Shown in pieces: positions 1-9,361 of a DNA stretch of 64,000 nucleotides. The notes beneath the pieces are model-generated. The model searched no databases. It was not told the origin of the DNA and saw nothing but the letters and a program-made list of their open reading frames with translations. The position numbers and the translations under genes are program-made. Source of the stretch: Clostridiales bacterium 1_7_47FAA (GTDB lineage: Bacteria > Bacillota > Clostridia > Lachnospirales > Lachnospiraceae); assembly GCA_000155435.1 (NCBI GenBank), contig DS990260.1, positions 2,132,715 through 2,196,714 of the forward strand. Direction: 5' to 3'. Position 1 is the first letter of the stretch. Every line of letters begins with the position of its first letter.

Positions 1-1523
1 TTCATCTGATGGTTGTCAATATCAATGGAAATGATGTCGCCTTCCTCCACAAGGGCAATGGGTCCGCCCACAGCCGCCTCAGGAGAAGTATGGCCGATGG
101 ATGCCCCCCTGGATGCGCCTGAGAAACGTCCGTCCGTAATCAGGGCCACGGATGAGCCAAGTCCCATGCCCGCAATGGCGGAAGTGGGATTGAGCATCTC
201 CCTCATGCCCGGGCCGCCCTTTGGTCCCTCGTAACGGATGACCACCACGTCCCCCGCCTTGATCTTGCCGCCCTTGATGGCGTCAATGGCGTCCTCCTCG
301 CAGTCAAACACCCTTGCAGGCCCTTCATGCTTCAGCATCTCAGGGGCCACTGCGGAACGTTTCACAACCGCGGAATCCGGAGCCAGGTTGCCTCTTAGGA
401 TGGCGATACCGCCGGTCTCACTGTATGGGTCCTCCACCGGACGGATGACATCCGGGTTCTTGTTGACACAGCCCTTTATGTTCTCGCCCACGGTCTTACC
501 CGTGACGGTCATGCAGTCCAGGTTAAGAAGGCCCTTCTTGCTGATCTCATTCATGACAGCGTAGATGCCGCCGGCTTCATTCAAATCTTCTATATAAGTA
601 GGTCCTGCCGGCGCCAGATGGCACAGGTTCGGTGTCCTTGCACTGATTTCATTGGCAATGTCCACGTTCAGCTCAACCCCTGCCTCATGGGCAATGGCCG
701 GAAGATGGAGCATGCTGTTGGTGGAGCAGCCCAGGGCCATATCCATGGTCAGGGCGTTCATGAACGCTTCCCTGGTCATGATGTCCTTTGGACGGATATC
801 CTGCCGGTACATCTCCATCACCTGCATCCCTGCATGCTTTGCCAGCTTGATGCGCTCGGAATATACGGCGGGAATGGTCCCGTTGCCCTTCAGCCCCATG
901 CCCAGCACCTCTGTCAGGCAGTTCATGCTGTTGGCAGTGTACATGCCGGAACAGGAACCGCAGGTAGGACATGCCTTGTTCTCAAATTCCCTTACGTCCT
1001 CCTCCGACATATTGCCCGCGGCATATGCGCCCACAGCCTCAAACATGCTGGAAAGGCTGGTCTTGTGGCCCTTAACATGGCCTGCCAGCATGGGGCCGCC
1101 GCTGACAAATACGGTGGGCACATTAATCCTGGCCGCCGCCATCAGAAGGCCGGGGACATTCTTATCGCAGTTGGGGACCATGACCAGGGCGTCAAACTGA
1201 TGGGCCAGGGCCATGCACTCGGTGGAATCCGCAATCAGGTCCCTGGTCACCAGGGAATACTTCATTCCGATGTGGCCCATGGCAATGCCGTCGCACACCG
1301 CAATGGCCGGGAACACCACCGGGGTACCGCCTGCCATGGCAACACCCAGCTTCACTGCCTCAACGATCTTATCCAGGTTCATATGGCCGGGAACAATCTC
1401 ATTATAGGAACTTACAATGCCCACCATGGGCTTCTTCATCTCTTCTTCCGTCATACCAAGGGCGTTGAACAGGGACCTGTGGGGCGCCTGCTGCATACCT
1501 GTCTTCACTGCATCACTTTTCAT
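1..1523 (-). CDS. ilvD: Dihydroxy-acid dehydratase, 3' end beyond window
   Basis: Dehydrates dihydroxy-acids to 2-oxo acids in isoleucine/valine synthesis in the cytoplasm. About 507 residues are present; the C-terminal tail lies outside the window (family about 555). The ATG at 1521-1523 opens [20 protein letters not shown]. Cysteine motifs expected for the iron-sulfur cluster are visible ([29 protein letters not shown]), as is the late GRFSGASRG motif. It lies 52 bases behind leuB on the same strand, so the two are probably co-transcribed. Identification is near certain from sequence. Confidence 0.97.
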   Translation of the reverse strand, partial: MKSDAVKTGMQQAPHRSLFNALGMTEEEMKKPMVGIVSSYNEIVPGHMNLDKIVEAVKLGVAMAGGTPVVFPAIAVCDGIAMGHIGMKYSLVTRDLIADSTECMALAHQFDALVMVPNCDKNVPGLLMAAARINVPTVFVSGGPMLAGHVKGHKTSLSSMFEAVGAYAAGNMSEEDVREFENKACPTCGSCSGMYTANSMNCLTEVLGMGLKGNGTIPAVYSERIKLAKHAGMQVMEMYRQDIRPKDIMTREAFMNALTMDMALGCSTNSMLHLPAIAHEAGVELNVDIANEISARTPNLCHLAPAGPTYIEDLNEAGGIYAVMNEISKKGLLNLDCMTVTGKTVGENIKGCVNKNPDVIRPVEDPYSETGGIAILRGNLAPDSAVVKRSAVAPEMLKHEGPARVFDCEEDAIDAIKGGKIKAGDVVVIRYEGPKGGPGMREMLNPTSAIAGMGLGSSVALITDGRFSGASRGASIGHTSPEAAVGGPIALVEEGDIISIDIDNHQM

Positions 1524-1575
1524 GTTGTATCCCCTTTCACTTATCTGGTTCTATCTTATGCGTCATCCTCACCGT

Positions 1576-2661
1576 CTACCGGATACGCTCCGCAATCAGA
1601 TCCCCCATGGCCGTGGTTCCCACCTGGGTGCATCCCTCCGACATGATATCCCCTGTCCTGTACCCGTCCGTGAGCACGGACTGCACGGCTGCCTCAATGG
1701 CGTCCGCTTCCTTATCCAGGTCAAAGGAATATCTTAAAAGCATGGCCGCCGACAGTATGGTTGCCAGCGGATTGGCAATATCCTTACCCGCAATATCCGG
1801 GGCCGATCCATGGCTTGGCTCGTAAAGGCCGAACCTGCTCTCATTCATGCTGGCGCTGGACAGCATTCCGATGGATCCGGTAATCATGCTGGCCTCATCC
1901 GAAAGGATATCGCCGAACATGTTCTCCGTAAGGATTACGTCAAACTGGCCCGGGTTCATGACCAGCTGCATGGCGCAGTTGTCAACCAGCATATGGGAAA
2001 GCTCCACTTCCGGGTAATCCTTTGCAACCTCTTCCACCACCTTGCGCCATAACCGGGAGGAATCCAGCACATTGGCCTTATCCACGCTGGTTACCTTCTT
2101 CCTGCGCTTCATGGCAATGTCAAATGCCTTGACAGCAATACGCCTGATTTCCTTTTCATTGTATGTAAGGGTGTCCGTTGCCGTCATCAGGCCGTCCACC
2201 TCTTTGGTCCACCTGTCACCAAAATAAAGGCCGCCTGTCAGCTCCCTCATGATGACCATGTCAAACCCGTTGCCGATGATTTCCTTCTTAAGGGGGCAGG
2301 CCTCCGCCAGTTCCTTATAGAGGTAAGCAGGACGGATGTTGGCAAACAGCCCCAGTCCCTTGCGGATGGCCAGAAGACCTGCCTCGGGCCTCAGATCAGG
2401 CGCCACGTCATACCATCTGGAGTTGCCCACATCGCCACCCACCGCGCCTAACAGCACCGCGTCGCTCTTTCTTGCCGTCTCCAGGGCCTCCTCTGTCAGC
2501 GGGACCCCATAGGCATCGATGGAACAGCCGCCCATCAGGATCTCTGTATAGTCAAAGGTGTGTCCGTAGACCGCTCCCACCTTATCCATGACCTTTTTTG
2601 CTTCCCTTACAATCTCCGGTCCGATTCCGTCACCTGGAATCACAGTAACATTATAATCCAT
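1576..2661 (-). CDS. leuB: 3-isopropylmalate dehydrogenase
   Basis: Oxidatively decarboxylates 3-isopropylmalate in leucine synthesis using NAD. The 361 residues match the usual length. Visible family signatures are the N-terminal [12 protein letters not shown], the metal-site region [25 protein letters not shown] and the nucleotide-binding stretch [18 protein letters not shown]. It is the first gene of a short leuB-ilvD transcript. No T-box leader was recognised in the 160 bases upstream, only a plain promoter. Confidence 0.97.
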   Translation of the reverse strand: MDYNVTVIPGDGIGPEIVREAKKVMDKVGAVYGHTFDYTEILMGGCSIDAYGVPLTEEALETARKSDAVLLGAVGGDVGNSRWYDVAPDLRPEAGLLAIRKGLGLFANIRPAYLYKELAEACPLKKEIIGNGFDMVIMRELTGGLYFGDRWTKEVDGLMTATDTLTYNEKEIRRIAVKAFDIAMKRRKKVTSVDKANVLDSSRLWRKVVEEVAKDYPEVELSHMLVDNCAMQLVMNPGQFDVILTENMFGDILSDEASMITGSIGMLSSASMNESRFGLYEPSHGSAPDIAGKDIANPLATILSAAMLLRYSFDLDKEADAIEAAVQSVLTDGYRTGDIMSEGCTQVGTTAMGDLIAERIR

Positions 2662-2728
2662 CTTGCATATCTCCCCTGTCTTCTATTCTCTCTGGTTATG
2701 GTTATCCAGAATAATACGATTTCTTACA

Positions 2729-2757
2729 ATCATATATCATTTAAAGTCTTATTTCAA
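2729..2757 (-). promoter_or_regulatory. Promoter of leuB-ilvD
   Basis: Minus-strand TTGAAA (2752-2757) and TATGAT (2729-2734) are separated by 17 bases, about 70 bases upstream of the leuB start. Good sigma-A match. Confidence 0.6.
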
Positions 2758-2821
2758 CCTTTCACGATTATTTTCCCCATAGTCAAATATACAAGTTTGG
2801 AATTATTGACATGAACAAAAG

Positions 2822-4168
2822 TTATGGCTCCCCCTCTTTTTCCTCTAACTGATACAGGATTTCCCAGTACCTGTCCTGCATTTCCTGGTACTTTTCCAGA
2901 AGCGGGCCTGTCTTTTCCCGGACCGAATCCATGATCTCATCATAGCGTTCCACCAGCAGTCCCACAATCCCGCTGTCCAACAGTCCCTGCTCCGCCATGC
3001 CGGTCAGGACGCCCAGGGTCCTGTTCTTGGAATAAGCCCCTTTGTAACTCCTGGTGCCTGTAAGGGCGCTGACAATATCTGCAATGGCCACGATCCTCTG
3101 CGGCACATTCAGGTCCGCTGCCCGGAGTCCCCTGGGGTAACCGGATCCATCCAGCTTCTCATGGTGGCGCAATGCGATGTTCTTCACCGCGTCCGAAACA
3201 CTGTCCCCCAGGATATACTCTGTCAGGTTCACATGGTTCCTCATCACGTTCATGGCCTGGGGGCTCAGCTTCCCCGGGTATTCCAGGATTTCCACCGGTA
3301 TGCCGATTTTCCCCAGGTCGTGCAGCATGGCCCCGCACATGACGTCATTTACCGCATGCTTCTGTCCGCACAGCAGGATGGCTAGCTCGGAACTGATGAC
3401 CGAGGTGGTTATGGTATGGGTAACCGTGTGGGGGCTTCTGAAATCAATGGCGTATATCAGCATCTGGAGGATGGACTCCTTCTCCTCCTCTGTAAACGGG
3501 ACTGTTTCCATTATCCGGTCAAACTGGGGGGAAATCCCTATGTAATCGCAGGAAGGCGGGACCAGGGGCGTATCCAGCAGCAGGTCAATGACCTCTGAGG
3601 AGAACTTCCTGTCCCTCTCCCGCTCCAGGTAAGTGAGGAAGGGTTCCCTGCCCATGCGGTTCTTAGGATTCTCAAAGTAAATATCCAGGCGGTCCGCCAG
3701 CTGCAGCATCTGGGCCGCCTTCTTAACCGGTTCAGACACATCGGCCATGTTCTCCAGCTGTTTCCAGGAAGAGTGGTGGAACAGGACCACCTTGGACAGT
3801 TCCTTAAACAGTGAAAAATAATCCAGGAACAGATAGCCGTAAATGGAATGGTTCCAGACATGTTTTGTCTCAAACTCCACCATATGGTCAATTTCGTCTG
3901 TCTTGTACGCCCCGATGTCGTGAAGCACGGCCAGGGTGAGGAGGTTCCTCATCTGTACAGGGGTATATCCCCCCTCCGCCTTCATCATCTGGAACATGAT
4001 ATTGGCAACCCGCTCCCCATGGCCCATGAGCCTGGGATCCACCAGATTGAACGCGCGCTTGGCAATACTTATAATGTCCTTGTTGCTTACCGGAAGAATG
4101 TAATCGTACATGGACTTCCCTCTTTCCGGCTGTACCAGAACCCGGTTGCTGGCAGCCTGTTTTTTCAT
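2822..4168 (-). CDS. Tandem HD and HD-GYP domain phosphodiesterase
   Basis: Probable cyclic-di-GMP (or related dinucleotide) phosphodiesterase. There are two HD modules: an N-terminal one with LAVLHDIGAYKTDE followed by a second-shell histidine, and a C-terminal HD-GYP with MLHDLGKIGIP and the diagnostic LRHHEKLDGSGYPRGL. No signal peptide or membrane segment is evident, so it is probably cytosolic. The ATG at 4168 (MKKQAASN) follows GGAGGG closely. A second ATG at 4111 (MYDYILPV) has AGAGGGA about 7 bases upstream and could be the true start. The open frame extends to 4303 but the extra residues have no good ribosome site. It stands alone transcriptionally. Confidence 0.85.
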   Translation of the reverse strand: MKKQAASNRVLVQPERGKSMYDYILPVSNKDIISIAKRAFNLVDPRLMGHGERVANIMFQMMKAEGGYTPVQMRNLLTLAVLHDIGAYKTDEIDHMVEFETKHVWNHSIYGYLFLDYFSLFKELSKVVLFHHSSWKQLENMADVSEPVKKAAQMLQLADRLDIYFENPKNRMGREPFLTYLERERDRKFSSEVIDLLLDTPLVPPSCDYIGISPQFDRIMETVPFTEEEKESILQMLIYAIDFRSPHTVTHTITTSVISSELAILLCGQKHAVNDVMCGAMLHDLGKIGIPVEILEYPGKLSPQAMNVMRNHVNLTEYILGDSVSDAVKNIALRHHEKLDGSGYPRGLRAADLNVPQRIVAIADIVSALTGTRSYKGAYSKNRTLGVLTGMAEQGLLDSGIVGLLVERYDEIMDSVREKTGPLLEKYQEMQDRYWEILYQLEEKEGEP

Positions 4169-4249
4169 TTCCCTCCCTGTATTCTTACATAAAAGCAGGT
4201 ATAAATCAACTAATATCGGAAAATATAACCAGTTTTCCCCATATGGAAA

Positions 4250-4282
4250 ATGCTGCAGAAGATGGAATCCATCCCTGCAGCA
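4250..4282. other. Hairpin, 8-bp stem
   Basis: TGCTGCAG and CTGCAGCA form a perfect stem around a loop of roughly 16 bases, between the HD-GYP gene and the wall-binding protein gene. No T tract follows on either strand, so a terminator role is doubtful. Confidence 0.3.
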
Positions 4283-4382
4283 TCCTGTCTGTCGCATATT
4301 CATTCATAAGGCCTGTCCTTACCGTGTCCTGAATGCCCCGGCGGCGCCGGCCCATCCTGGCCCTGTCTTCACCAGCCCGGCG

Positions 4383-5357
4383 CTACTGGATTATCTTAGC
4401 CCCGTCCTCACCAACCCAGTAATTGTCCGGCGTCATGCAGTTGACCTGCATATCCCCGTTCTCAGAACAGTAATACTCCTTGCCCTCCCACTGGATCCAG
4501 CCGGTCTGCATATAGCCCTGGGCATCAAAGAAATACCACTTGTCCCCAACCTGCTTCCAGGCATTGGCGGGATAGGTCCCGTCGCCGTTATCATACCACC
4601 ATCTGCCGTTTTCCGGTGACTGGGCCCAGGCGCCGCTTCCTCCGGTGGGGTTATCCCTGAACTCCGCCGCCTTGTCCCCGGTTATATAGACACTGGCGGA
4701 TTCAACCCATTCCCCTCTTTCACCATCCTCAAACCGGCTTACCGGGCGTACCTTTACGGTATAGGAGGTATCCCCCTTCGTCATCCGGTCGCGGCAGTTG
4801 CAGCTGTTGGTGTCCACCACCATGGAGGAACCCACGGCCTTGTCATCCCGGTAAATCCTCACTTCATAGCTTCCCGCAGCGCTGATGGCGTCCCAGGAGG
4901 CGATGCCGTTATCTGAAAGCTTCAGGTTCTCCACATCGCGGATTGCGGTCTGAAGGGACGGAAGCTCCACATCCATAAGCAGGGTGGAACTGGAATCCTG
5001 GCGGGTGGCCTTGATGAACGTGGCTCCCCCTTTTAAGGTAATCTTGTCCTTTGGAAGGGACTGGAAATAATAATCATCCTCCGCGGTCAGTGTGATCTGG
5101 ATCCTGGGCACCGAATCATCCCGCCACTCAAAATCGTCATTCAATATGTCATATCCGTCCACGGAATACTTGTTGCTGTTGCTCTCAATCTCGATTTCCT
5201 CCTGGCCGAAATCCGTCTCCGGCTGGATGTTGGCTTTAATGGTCAGGGAGATGGACTTAATCGCCTTACGGCTGGCAGCATAGGACGGCACGGCCATGGA
5301 TGCGGCCATCACGCCTGCCAGCAGTCCAAGGACCACCCTTTTCTTCATACGAAACAT
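4383..5357 (-). CDS. Secreted protein with choline-binding-type wall repeats
   Basis: Exported protein of 324 residues. The N-terminus MFRMKKRVVLGLLAGVMAAS... ending near PSYAAS is a signal peptide. The middle has a fibronectin-like segment around residues 140-220 (ISAAGSYEVRIYR, YTVKVRPVSR). The C-terminus carries aromatic wall-binding repeats (NGRWWYDNGDGTYPANAWKQ, DKWYFFDAQGYMQTGWIQW, KEYYCSENGDM) of the kind that bind choline or other wall polymers. AAAGGAGGAG sits 4 bases ahead of the ATG. Ligand and role are unknown; monocistronic. Confidence 0.85.
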   Translation of the reverse strand: MFRMKKRVVLGLLAGVMAASMAVPSYAASRKAIKSISLTIKANIQPETDFGQEEIEIESNSNKYSVDGYDILNDDFEWRDDSVPRIQITLTAEDDYYFQSLPKDKITLKGGATFIKATRQDSSSTLLMDVELPSLQTAIRDVENLKLSDNGIASWDAISAAGSYEVRIYRDDKAVGSSMVVDTNSCNCRDRMTKGDTSYTVKVRPVSRFEDGERGEWVESASVYITGDKAAEFRDNPTGGSGAWAQSPENGRWWYDNGDGTYPANAWKQVGDKWYFFDAQGYMQTGWIQWEGKEYYCSENGDMQVNCMTPDNYWVGEDGAKIIQ

Positions 5358-5457
5358 GATACTCCTCCTTTACAAACTCAGTCATACCCTTACTTTATCC
5401 AGATTCACATGGTATGTCAATAAAGATTTCCTTACAATTCCCATATGGTAAAAAGCC

Positions 5458-6093
5458 CTACTGCACCTCCCTGATAAGGCAGTACTGCTTTAATGGGAAA
5501 TGCTTCTGGACCACACCAAAGACCTTGAACCCAAAATGCTCATAAAGGGGCACATTGTCCGGGTTATGGGTTTCCAGGGATATCATCAGGCCGTGGTTTT
5601 TGGCATACCGGATCACCTCCTCAAGAAGCATGGCCCCCAGCCCGTGGTGCTGCATGCTGGGGCGCACCGCCAGATAGATGATATGCAGCCGGTTCTCCTG
5701 GTGCAGCTGGGCCGTCCACCTGGAATTCAGGTAATCCCTTCCCTGCACGAAATTCCACAGCGTCTTAAGGCTTGGGTCCTCCTTGATCAGGTACTCGTCC
5801 GTGCGGATACGCGCCCATGCCTCCGTGAGATAATATGTAAACGGATTATACGGTTCCGATTCATCCGAAACCACCAGCAGGGCATTCATATCCGGGCTGT
5901 CCGAATAGATCTCACATGTTTCAAAGAATTCCGTCAGGTCACATTCGAACAGCTCCGGCATCAGCCGTGTCCTTGTCTCCTGGTCCGGTATCAGCCTGCA
6001 GTACAGCGGGTCGCTTAAAAAGCATTGTGTCAGCAATTCCTCCAGTTTAGGGAAATCTTCCTTCCCAACCCTGTAAAGCTTCTGGCTTTCCAT
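5458..6093 (-). CDS. GNAT family N-acetyltransferase
   Basis: Acetyl-CoA-dependent N-acetyltransferase of 211 residues. The acetyl-CoA loop is visible near residue 150 (LAVRPSMQHHGLGAMLLEEVIRYAKNHG), followed by the C-terminal LETHNPDNVPLYEHFGFKVFG typical of GNAT motif B. The substrate is not predictable. It lies 44 bases behind the M28 peptidase gene and probably shares its transcript. Confidence 0.88.
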   Translation of the reverse strand: MESQKLYRVGKEDFPKLEELLTQCFLSDPLYCRLIPDQETRTRLMPELFECDLTEFFETCEIYSDSPDMNALLVVSDESEPYNPFTYYLTEAWARIRTDEYLIKEDPSLKTLWNFVQGRDYLNSRWTAQLHQENRLHIIYLAVRPSMQHHGLGAMLLEEVIRYAKNHGLMISLETHNPDNVPLYEHFGFKVFGVVQKHFPLKQYCLIREVQ

Positions 6094-6137
6094 AATAAAA
6101 TCCTACCTCTTTTCCTCTCTTCGTATCATCCGGCCTG

Positions 6138-8180
6138 TCATGCCAGATCCATGCAGCCCATAAGCGCCTGGGCCATTTTTTCCACACAGGCCGTCATATA
6201 TTTAATATCATCCCTGTAGCACAGCGCCTGCCGCCCCGCCACCTGCTTGAGGGTCTGCATTTCCCCCTCAAGGTCCGGCGCTCCTTCGCAGCTTTTTGCC
6301 TTAAGCCCTGTGACAAGTCCAAACAGGTTCTCATGGTGGACAATCCTGCCAGCCCCCCATTTCAGCCGGCCGGCGGGCTGGTCCAGCACATATTCCGTAA
6401 AGTAGCAGAACACCTCCCTGTCAAACAGGAACGCGTACCTGTTATTATCAATCCCATACACCGCTTCCAGCGCTCCCCGCACATCCCCTGTCCCAAGACA
6501 GTCCATTGCCCTTGAGACAGCCTTCAGGTTGTTCTGGACCGCTTCCTGGGGGAACAGCACCTCATCATGCCAGTTCAGACGGACAAAATAGTCCTGTTCC
6601 TTCCTGAACGCCCCCAGAAGCGCCCTGTTAAGTTCCCGGCAGGAGGCGGCAAGGCGCCCGGCTTCCTCCTCCCTGCCGGACCTGAGCATTTCCCTGTAAC
6701 AGCGGTTCTTATCCTTAATGATATCATACAGTCTCCCGCCAAGTGCGGCGGCCCGGTCAATGGCGGCAAAGAGTGTCTTCCGGTCCGCGCCTGTCCTTTC
6801 GCACGTTCCAGGGTCCACGCTCTCCTTAACCGCTTCAAACAGGCGTCTGAAATCCAGAGGGACCACCGCCGTCCGGTCCAGGGCAAGGACCAGCCTCCCA
6901 TACAGTTCATGGTGGAACCGGTACACGGGTTCCTGGTAAAAATTCTCATTGTCATACTGGGAATGATAATGGGTTTCCATGAATTCCCCTGCGCTGAAGT
7001 CATTGACCATGGAAGGGATTCCCGCAATGGCCATGGAAAAATCGTCGGACCAGGTCTGGATCGGATACACCACCTCCACCCCGTCCGGGTAGGCCTGCCC
7101 GTCCGCCTTTATCCCGCAGAGGAACTCCTCCAGGAAATCCACGTATTCATAGGTGCAGCGCACCCCATCCTTCCTGCCGTGGGCATGGGCCGGCAATTCA
7201 AAGTTCAAATCCGCGATTACCTGGCCCTGCCAGCTGGGACAGGCCGTAAACACCTGCTCATAAGCCCCGGTGGACCAGTCATACTTGGATCCGGCCACGC
7301 CCCACTCTTCCGCGGCCATGGCACAGAAAACCAATGTCTTCCCCGGCCTGTAGCCGATGGCAAGGATGGCCCTTGCAATCCCAAGCATCATGGCCACGGC
7401 CGCGTTATCGTCCTGGAACCCGCTGAAGTAGGAGTCATAATGGGCGGACAGAAGTATCTTCCCATCTTCCTCCTGGCCGGGTATGCATCCCACGATATTA
7501 TAATCCCTGCACCCACGTGTTACCGTGGAGCACGCATCGAACATCACCCGGGCTTCATTATCAATCATGGAGGCCCGGATGATATCCGCATCTGCCCTGG
7601 AGATGGAAAATGCAGCCGCATCCTCAGGCCCCGCGATGTCCTGGGCATTGAGGGCCGTGTCATGGATTTCCCCATACCCCTGTTCCTGGACCGCCACCAG
7701 GGCCGCGGCCCCCTTAATATGGGCCTGGTACACGGGGAAATTAATCCACCACCCGTCCCGCTGGTTGATATCTATCAGCACCAGCTTCCCTTCCACATCC
7801 ACGTTCCGGTAGGACTCCGCCGTTCCCTTACCCAGATAGACCATGGAAAATGCCTCAAAACCATGGGTATGGAAATCAGTCTGGTAGGCCCCCAGCTGAA
7901 ACTCATGCTCCTGCCCCTGTCCGTCCGTGAAACGCATCACGGCCTTCTCAAATTCCCAGCCGTCCACCCGGATCCTGTCCTTATGCACATCACGCAGTCC
8001 CAGGGCCTGCATTTCCCGTAAAAGCATTTCCCCGGTTTCCCACTCCGCCCTGGAACCCGCGGTCCGGTAGCCCAGCACGGCATTGGTCTTAAATGCCTCC
8101 ATCCGTCTGGCCAGCCCGTAGGAATAATCCGTGTCCACGGCCAGGGCCAGGGCTTCTTCCCATTCCTCCAATGTCCTCAC
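6138..8180 (-). CDS. M28 family zinc peptidase with PA-like domain
   Basis: Probable aminopeptidase of 680 residues. Zinc ligands of family M28 are visible in LLSAHYDSYFSGFQDDNAA (His and bridging Asp) and AMAAEEWGVAGS (catalytic Glu pair), with later His/Asp positions near WSDDFSMAIAGIPS and ETHYHSQYD. A protease-associated-type domain precedes the catalytic core (GKLVLIDINQRDGWWINFPVYQAHIKGAAALVAVQ). No signal peptide is apparent, so it may act in the cytosol. The start is GTG at 8180, 6-7 bases after AGAGGTGA; an ATG nearby is out of frame. A 484-codon open frame on the opposite strand is only its shadow. Confidence 0.87.
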   Translation of the reverse strand: MRTLEEWEEALALAVDTDYSYGLARRMEAFKTNAVLGYRTAGSRAEWETGEMLLREMQALGLRDVHKDRIRVDGWEFEKAVMRFTDGQGQEHEFQLGAYQTDFHTHGFEAFSMVYLGKGTAESYRNVDVEGKLVLIDINQRDGWWINFPVYQAHIKGAAALVAVQEQGYGEIHDTALNAQDIAGPEDAAAFSISRADADIIRASMIDNEARVMFDACSTVTRGCRDYNIVGCIPGQEEDGKILLSAHYDSYFSGFQDDNAAVAMMLGIARAILAIGYRPGKTLVFCAMAAEEWGVAGSKYDWSTGAYEQVFTACPSWQGQVIADLNFELPAHAHGRKDGVRCTYEYVDFLEEFLCGIKADGQAYPDGVEVVYPIQTWSDDFSMAIAGIPSMVNDFSAGEFMETHYHSQYDNENFYQEPVYRFHHELYGRLVLALDRTAVVPLDFRRLFEAVKESVDPGTCERTGADRKTLFAAIDRAAALGGRLYDIIKDKNRCYREMLRSGREEEAGRLAASCRELNRALLGAFRKEQDYFVRLNWHDEVLFPQEAVQNNLKAVSRAMDCLGTGDVRGALEAVYGIDNNRYAFLFDREVFCYFTEYVLDQPAGRLKWGAGRIVHHENLFGLVTGLKAKSCEGAPDLEGEMQTLKQVAGRQALCYRDDIKYMTACVEKMAQALMGCMDLA

Positions 8181-8202
8181 GTTCCATCACCTCTAAGTCA
8201 AA

Positions 8203-8583
8203 TCATGAACATACTGCGGGGCAGACCTGATATCCTTCCTCCGCCAGGGCCTTGAGGGCCTGGTCAAATTGAGCGCCTTTGGTCAGGACATAATCCGTGT
8301 TGTAGGTTGACACCACAAAAATGCCGATTTCCTGCCTGGCAAGTATGTCCGATATCCTGGCAAGTATGCCAATCAAGGAGAAATCCAGTTCCCCCTGAAT
8401 CCGGAACGCCTTAAAGCCATCCTCCCTGGAAACCGTAGTCTGGGGAACGTCCCCTGTCCTGCATACCAGCGACAGCTCCTCATCTGTCTTCCCGATGAAA
8501 TAAAAATCCCGGTCCAGGTTTACCTGGGATAAATCCTCAACCTTGCATACTGAAAAATCCCCGTCAATCACTTTTAATTCCAT
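8203..8583 (-). CDS. ACT domain protein
   Basis: Small 126-residue protein. The C-terminal half matches an ACT fold of the CASTOR-like type (FRIQGELDFSLIGILARISDILARQEIGIFVVSTYNTDYVLTKG), which binds amino acids. There is no catalytic domain, so it is probably a sensor or regulatory subunit. It sits between a GNAT gene and the M28 peptidase gene with gaps of 53 and 22 bases, suggesting one amino-acid or peptide-related transcript. Partner unknown. Confidence 0.8.
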   Translation of the reverse strand: MELKVIDGDFSVCKVEDLSQVNLDRDFYFIGKTDEELSLVCRTGDVPQTTVSREDGFKAFRIQGELDFSLIGILARISDILARQEIGIFVVSTYNTDYVLTKGAQFDQALKALAEEGYQVCPAVCS

Positions 8584-8636
8584 TTATGATCCTCTCCATT
8601 CCATATGTCTGATTCCCGGCACGGTGCTTCTTCCCA

Positions 8637-9116
8637 TCACGCATCCAGGGCACCCCCCGGCAGTTCCATCTCATCCCGCATTCCCACGAACCCGTACTTT
8701 TCATACAACGGCCTGCCCATACTGGTGGCTTCCAGCGTAATGAATGGGATACCGGCCCGCCTGGCCTCCTTCACTAACAGGTCCAGCGTATGATACGCAA
8801 TCCCCTGCCTCCGGTAATCCGGGTGGGTATACATGTTCATGATGTACGCCTTCCAGCCCGTAGGATTATGACAGGTGGGCATGACCCGGTAGAAGCTGAC
8901 ACCTCCCGCCCCTGCAAACCGGTCCCCGTCAAAGACCAGATAGGCGGTGTGGGTGCCGTCCCTAAGGGCCTGCGCATAATAGTCATACGATTCCTGCCTG
9001 ACCTTTGACATATCAACTGTCTCATCCAGATGGTTGGCCGCCCTCAGCACCTGGATCCTCGTCTCAGTCAGCATGTCCAGGTCCCGGATGCCTGCCTTTC
9101 TATATAATAGCTCCAT
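8637..9116 (-). CDS. GNAT family N-acetyltransferase under a leader attenuator
   Basis: GNAT enzyme of 159 residues. The acetyl-CoA loop is MYTHPDYRRQGIAYHTLDLLVKEARRAGIP and motif B is LEATSMGRPLYEKYGFVGM. AGGAGGGAATCATCA precedes the ATG. Upstream at 9199-9246 is a short translated leader with a terminator inside it, so expression is probably conditional (inference). The acetyl acceptor is unknown; inducible GNATs of this size are sometimes drug or toxin acetylases, but nothing in the sequence proves that. Confidence 0.87.
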   Translation of the reverse strand: MELLYRKAGIRDLDMLTETRIQVLRAANHLDETVDMSKVRQESYDYYAQALRDGTHTAYLVFDGDRFAGAGGVSFYRVMPTCHNPTGWKAYIMNMYTHPDYRRQGIAYHTLDLLVKEARRAGIPFITLEATSMGRPLYEKYGFVGMRDEMELPGGALDA

Positions 9117-9198
9117 TGATGATTCCCTCCTGTGCGCCCGATATTGTCATCCCCTATTATACCTGATAGCCGGACGAATGCATAGTATTGGCTGCATC

Positions 9199-9246
9199 TT
9201 ACAGGACAAAAAAACACCCAGCCGCCTGCGCGCTGGATGAAATCAT
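9199..9246 (-). CDS. 15-residue leader peptide upstream of GNAT
   Basis: Minus-strand ATG at 9246 with AGGAGG 5 bases upstream (9252-9257) encodes MISSSAQAAGCFFVL followed by TAA. It is too short to be a functional enzyme, has an excellent ribosome site, and lies about 20 bases after a promoter. Its codons contain the terminator at 9208-9239, the arrangement of a translation-controlled attenuator. Function as a leader is inferred from architecture only. Confidence 0.6.
   Translation of the reverse strand: MISSSAQAAGCFFVL
9208..9239 (-). terminator. Intrinsic terminator inside the leader ORF
   Basis: On the minus strand CATCCAGC (9239-9232) pairs with GCTGGGTG (9222-9215), with one G-U pair and a 9-base loop, followed by seven T residues (9214-9208). 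It lies between the promoter and the GNAT gene and overlaps the leader codons. Confidence 0.75.
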
Positions 9247-9272
9247 CGTATCCTCCTATGTTTCCCACCTTT

Positions 9273-9301
9273 ATAATACCACAAAAACAGCCGATATACA
9301 A
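9273..9301 (-). promoter_or_regulatory. Promoter of leader/GNAT transcript
   Basis: Minus strand TTGTAT (9296-9301), 17 bases, TATTAT (9273-9278). The transcript would start near 9266, just ahead of the leader ribosome site. Confidence 0.65.
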
Positions 9302-9309
9302 GACTTGTA
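9297..9309. promoter_or_regulatory. Palindromic operator shared by two divergent promoters
   Basis: TACAAG-A-CTTGTA is a perfect 13-base palindrome covering the -35 elements of both divergent promoters, so one repressor could control both sides. The binding protein is unknown; none of the adjacent genes encodes an obvious DNA-binding protein. Confidence 0.5.
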
Positions 9310-9333
9310 ATGACATCGCGGCAGCCGTATAAT
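9305..9333 (+). promoter_or_regulatory. Promoter of the 9362-10845 gene pair
   Basis: TTGTAA (9305-9310), 17 bases, TATAAT (9328-9333). This places the first in-frame ATG (9332) inside the -10 element, so translation must begin at 9362. Confidence 0.7.
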
Positions 9334-9361
9334 GAGTTTCCACTATAAGGAGGAGGCGTAT

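Noticed and set aside
618..1646. 342-codon plus-strand open frame opposite ilvD
   Set aside because: Shadow of ilvD and the end of leuB; composition is not protein-like and no start signal is present.
2662..2821. T-box leader upstream of leuB
   Set aside because: The stretch is short and AT-rich, with no T-box core sequence or terminator; only a plain promoter was found.
6567..8021. 484-codon plus-strand open frame opposite the M28 peptidase
   Set aside because: It is exactly antisense to a well-supported gene, has no ribosome site or domain, and results from codon bias.
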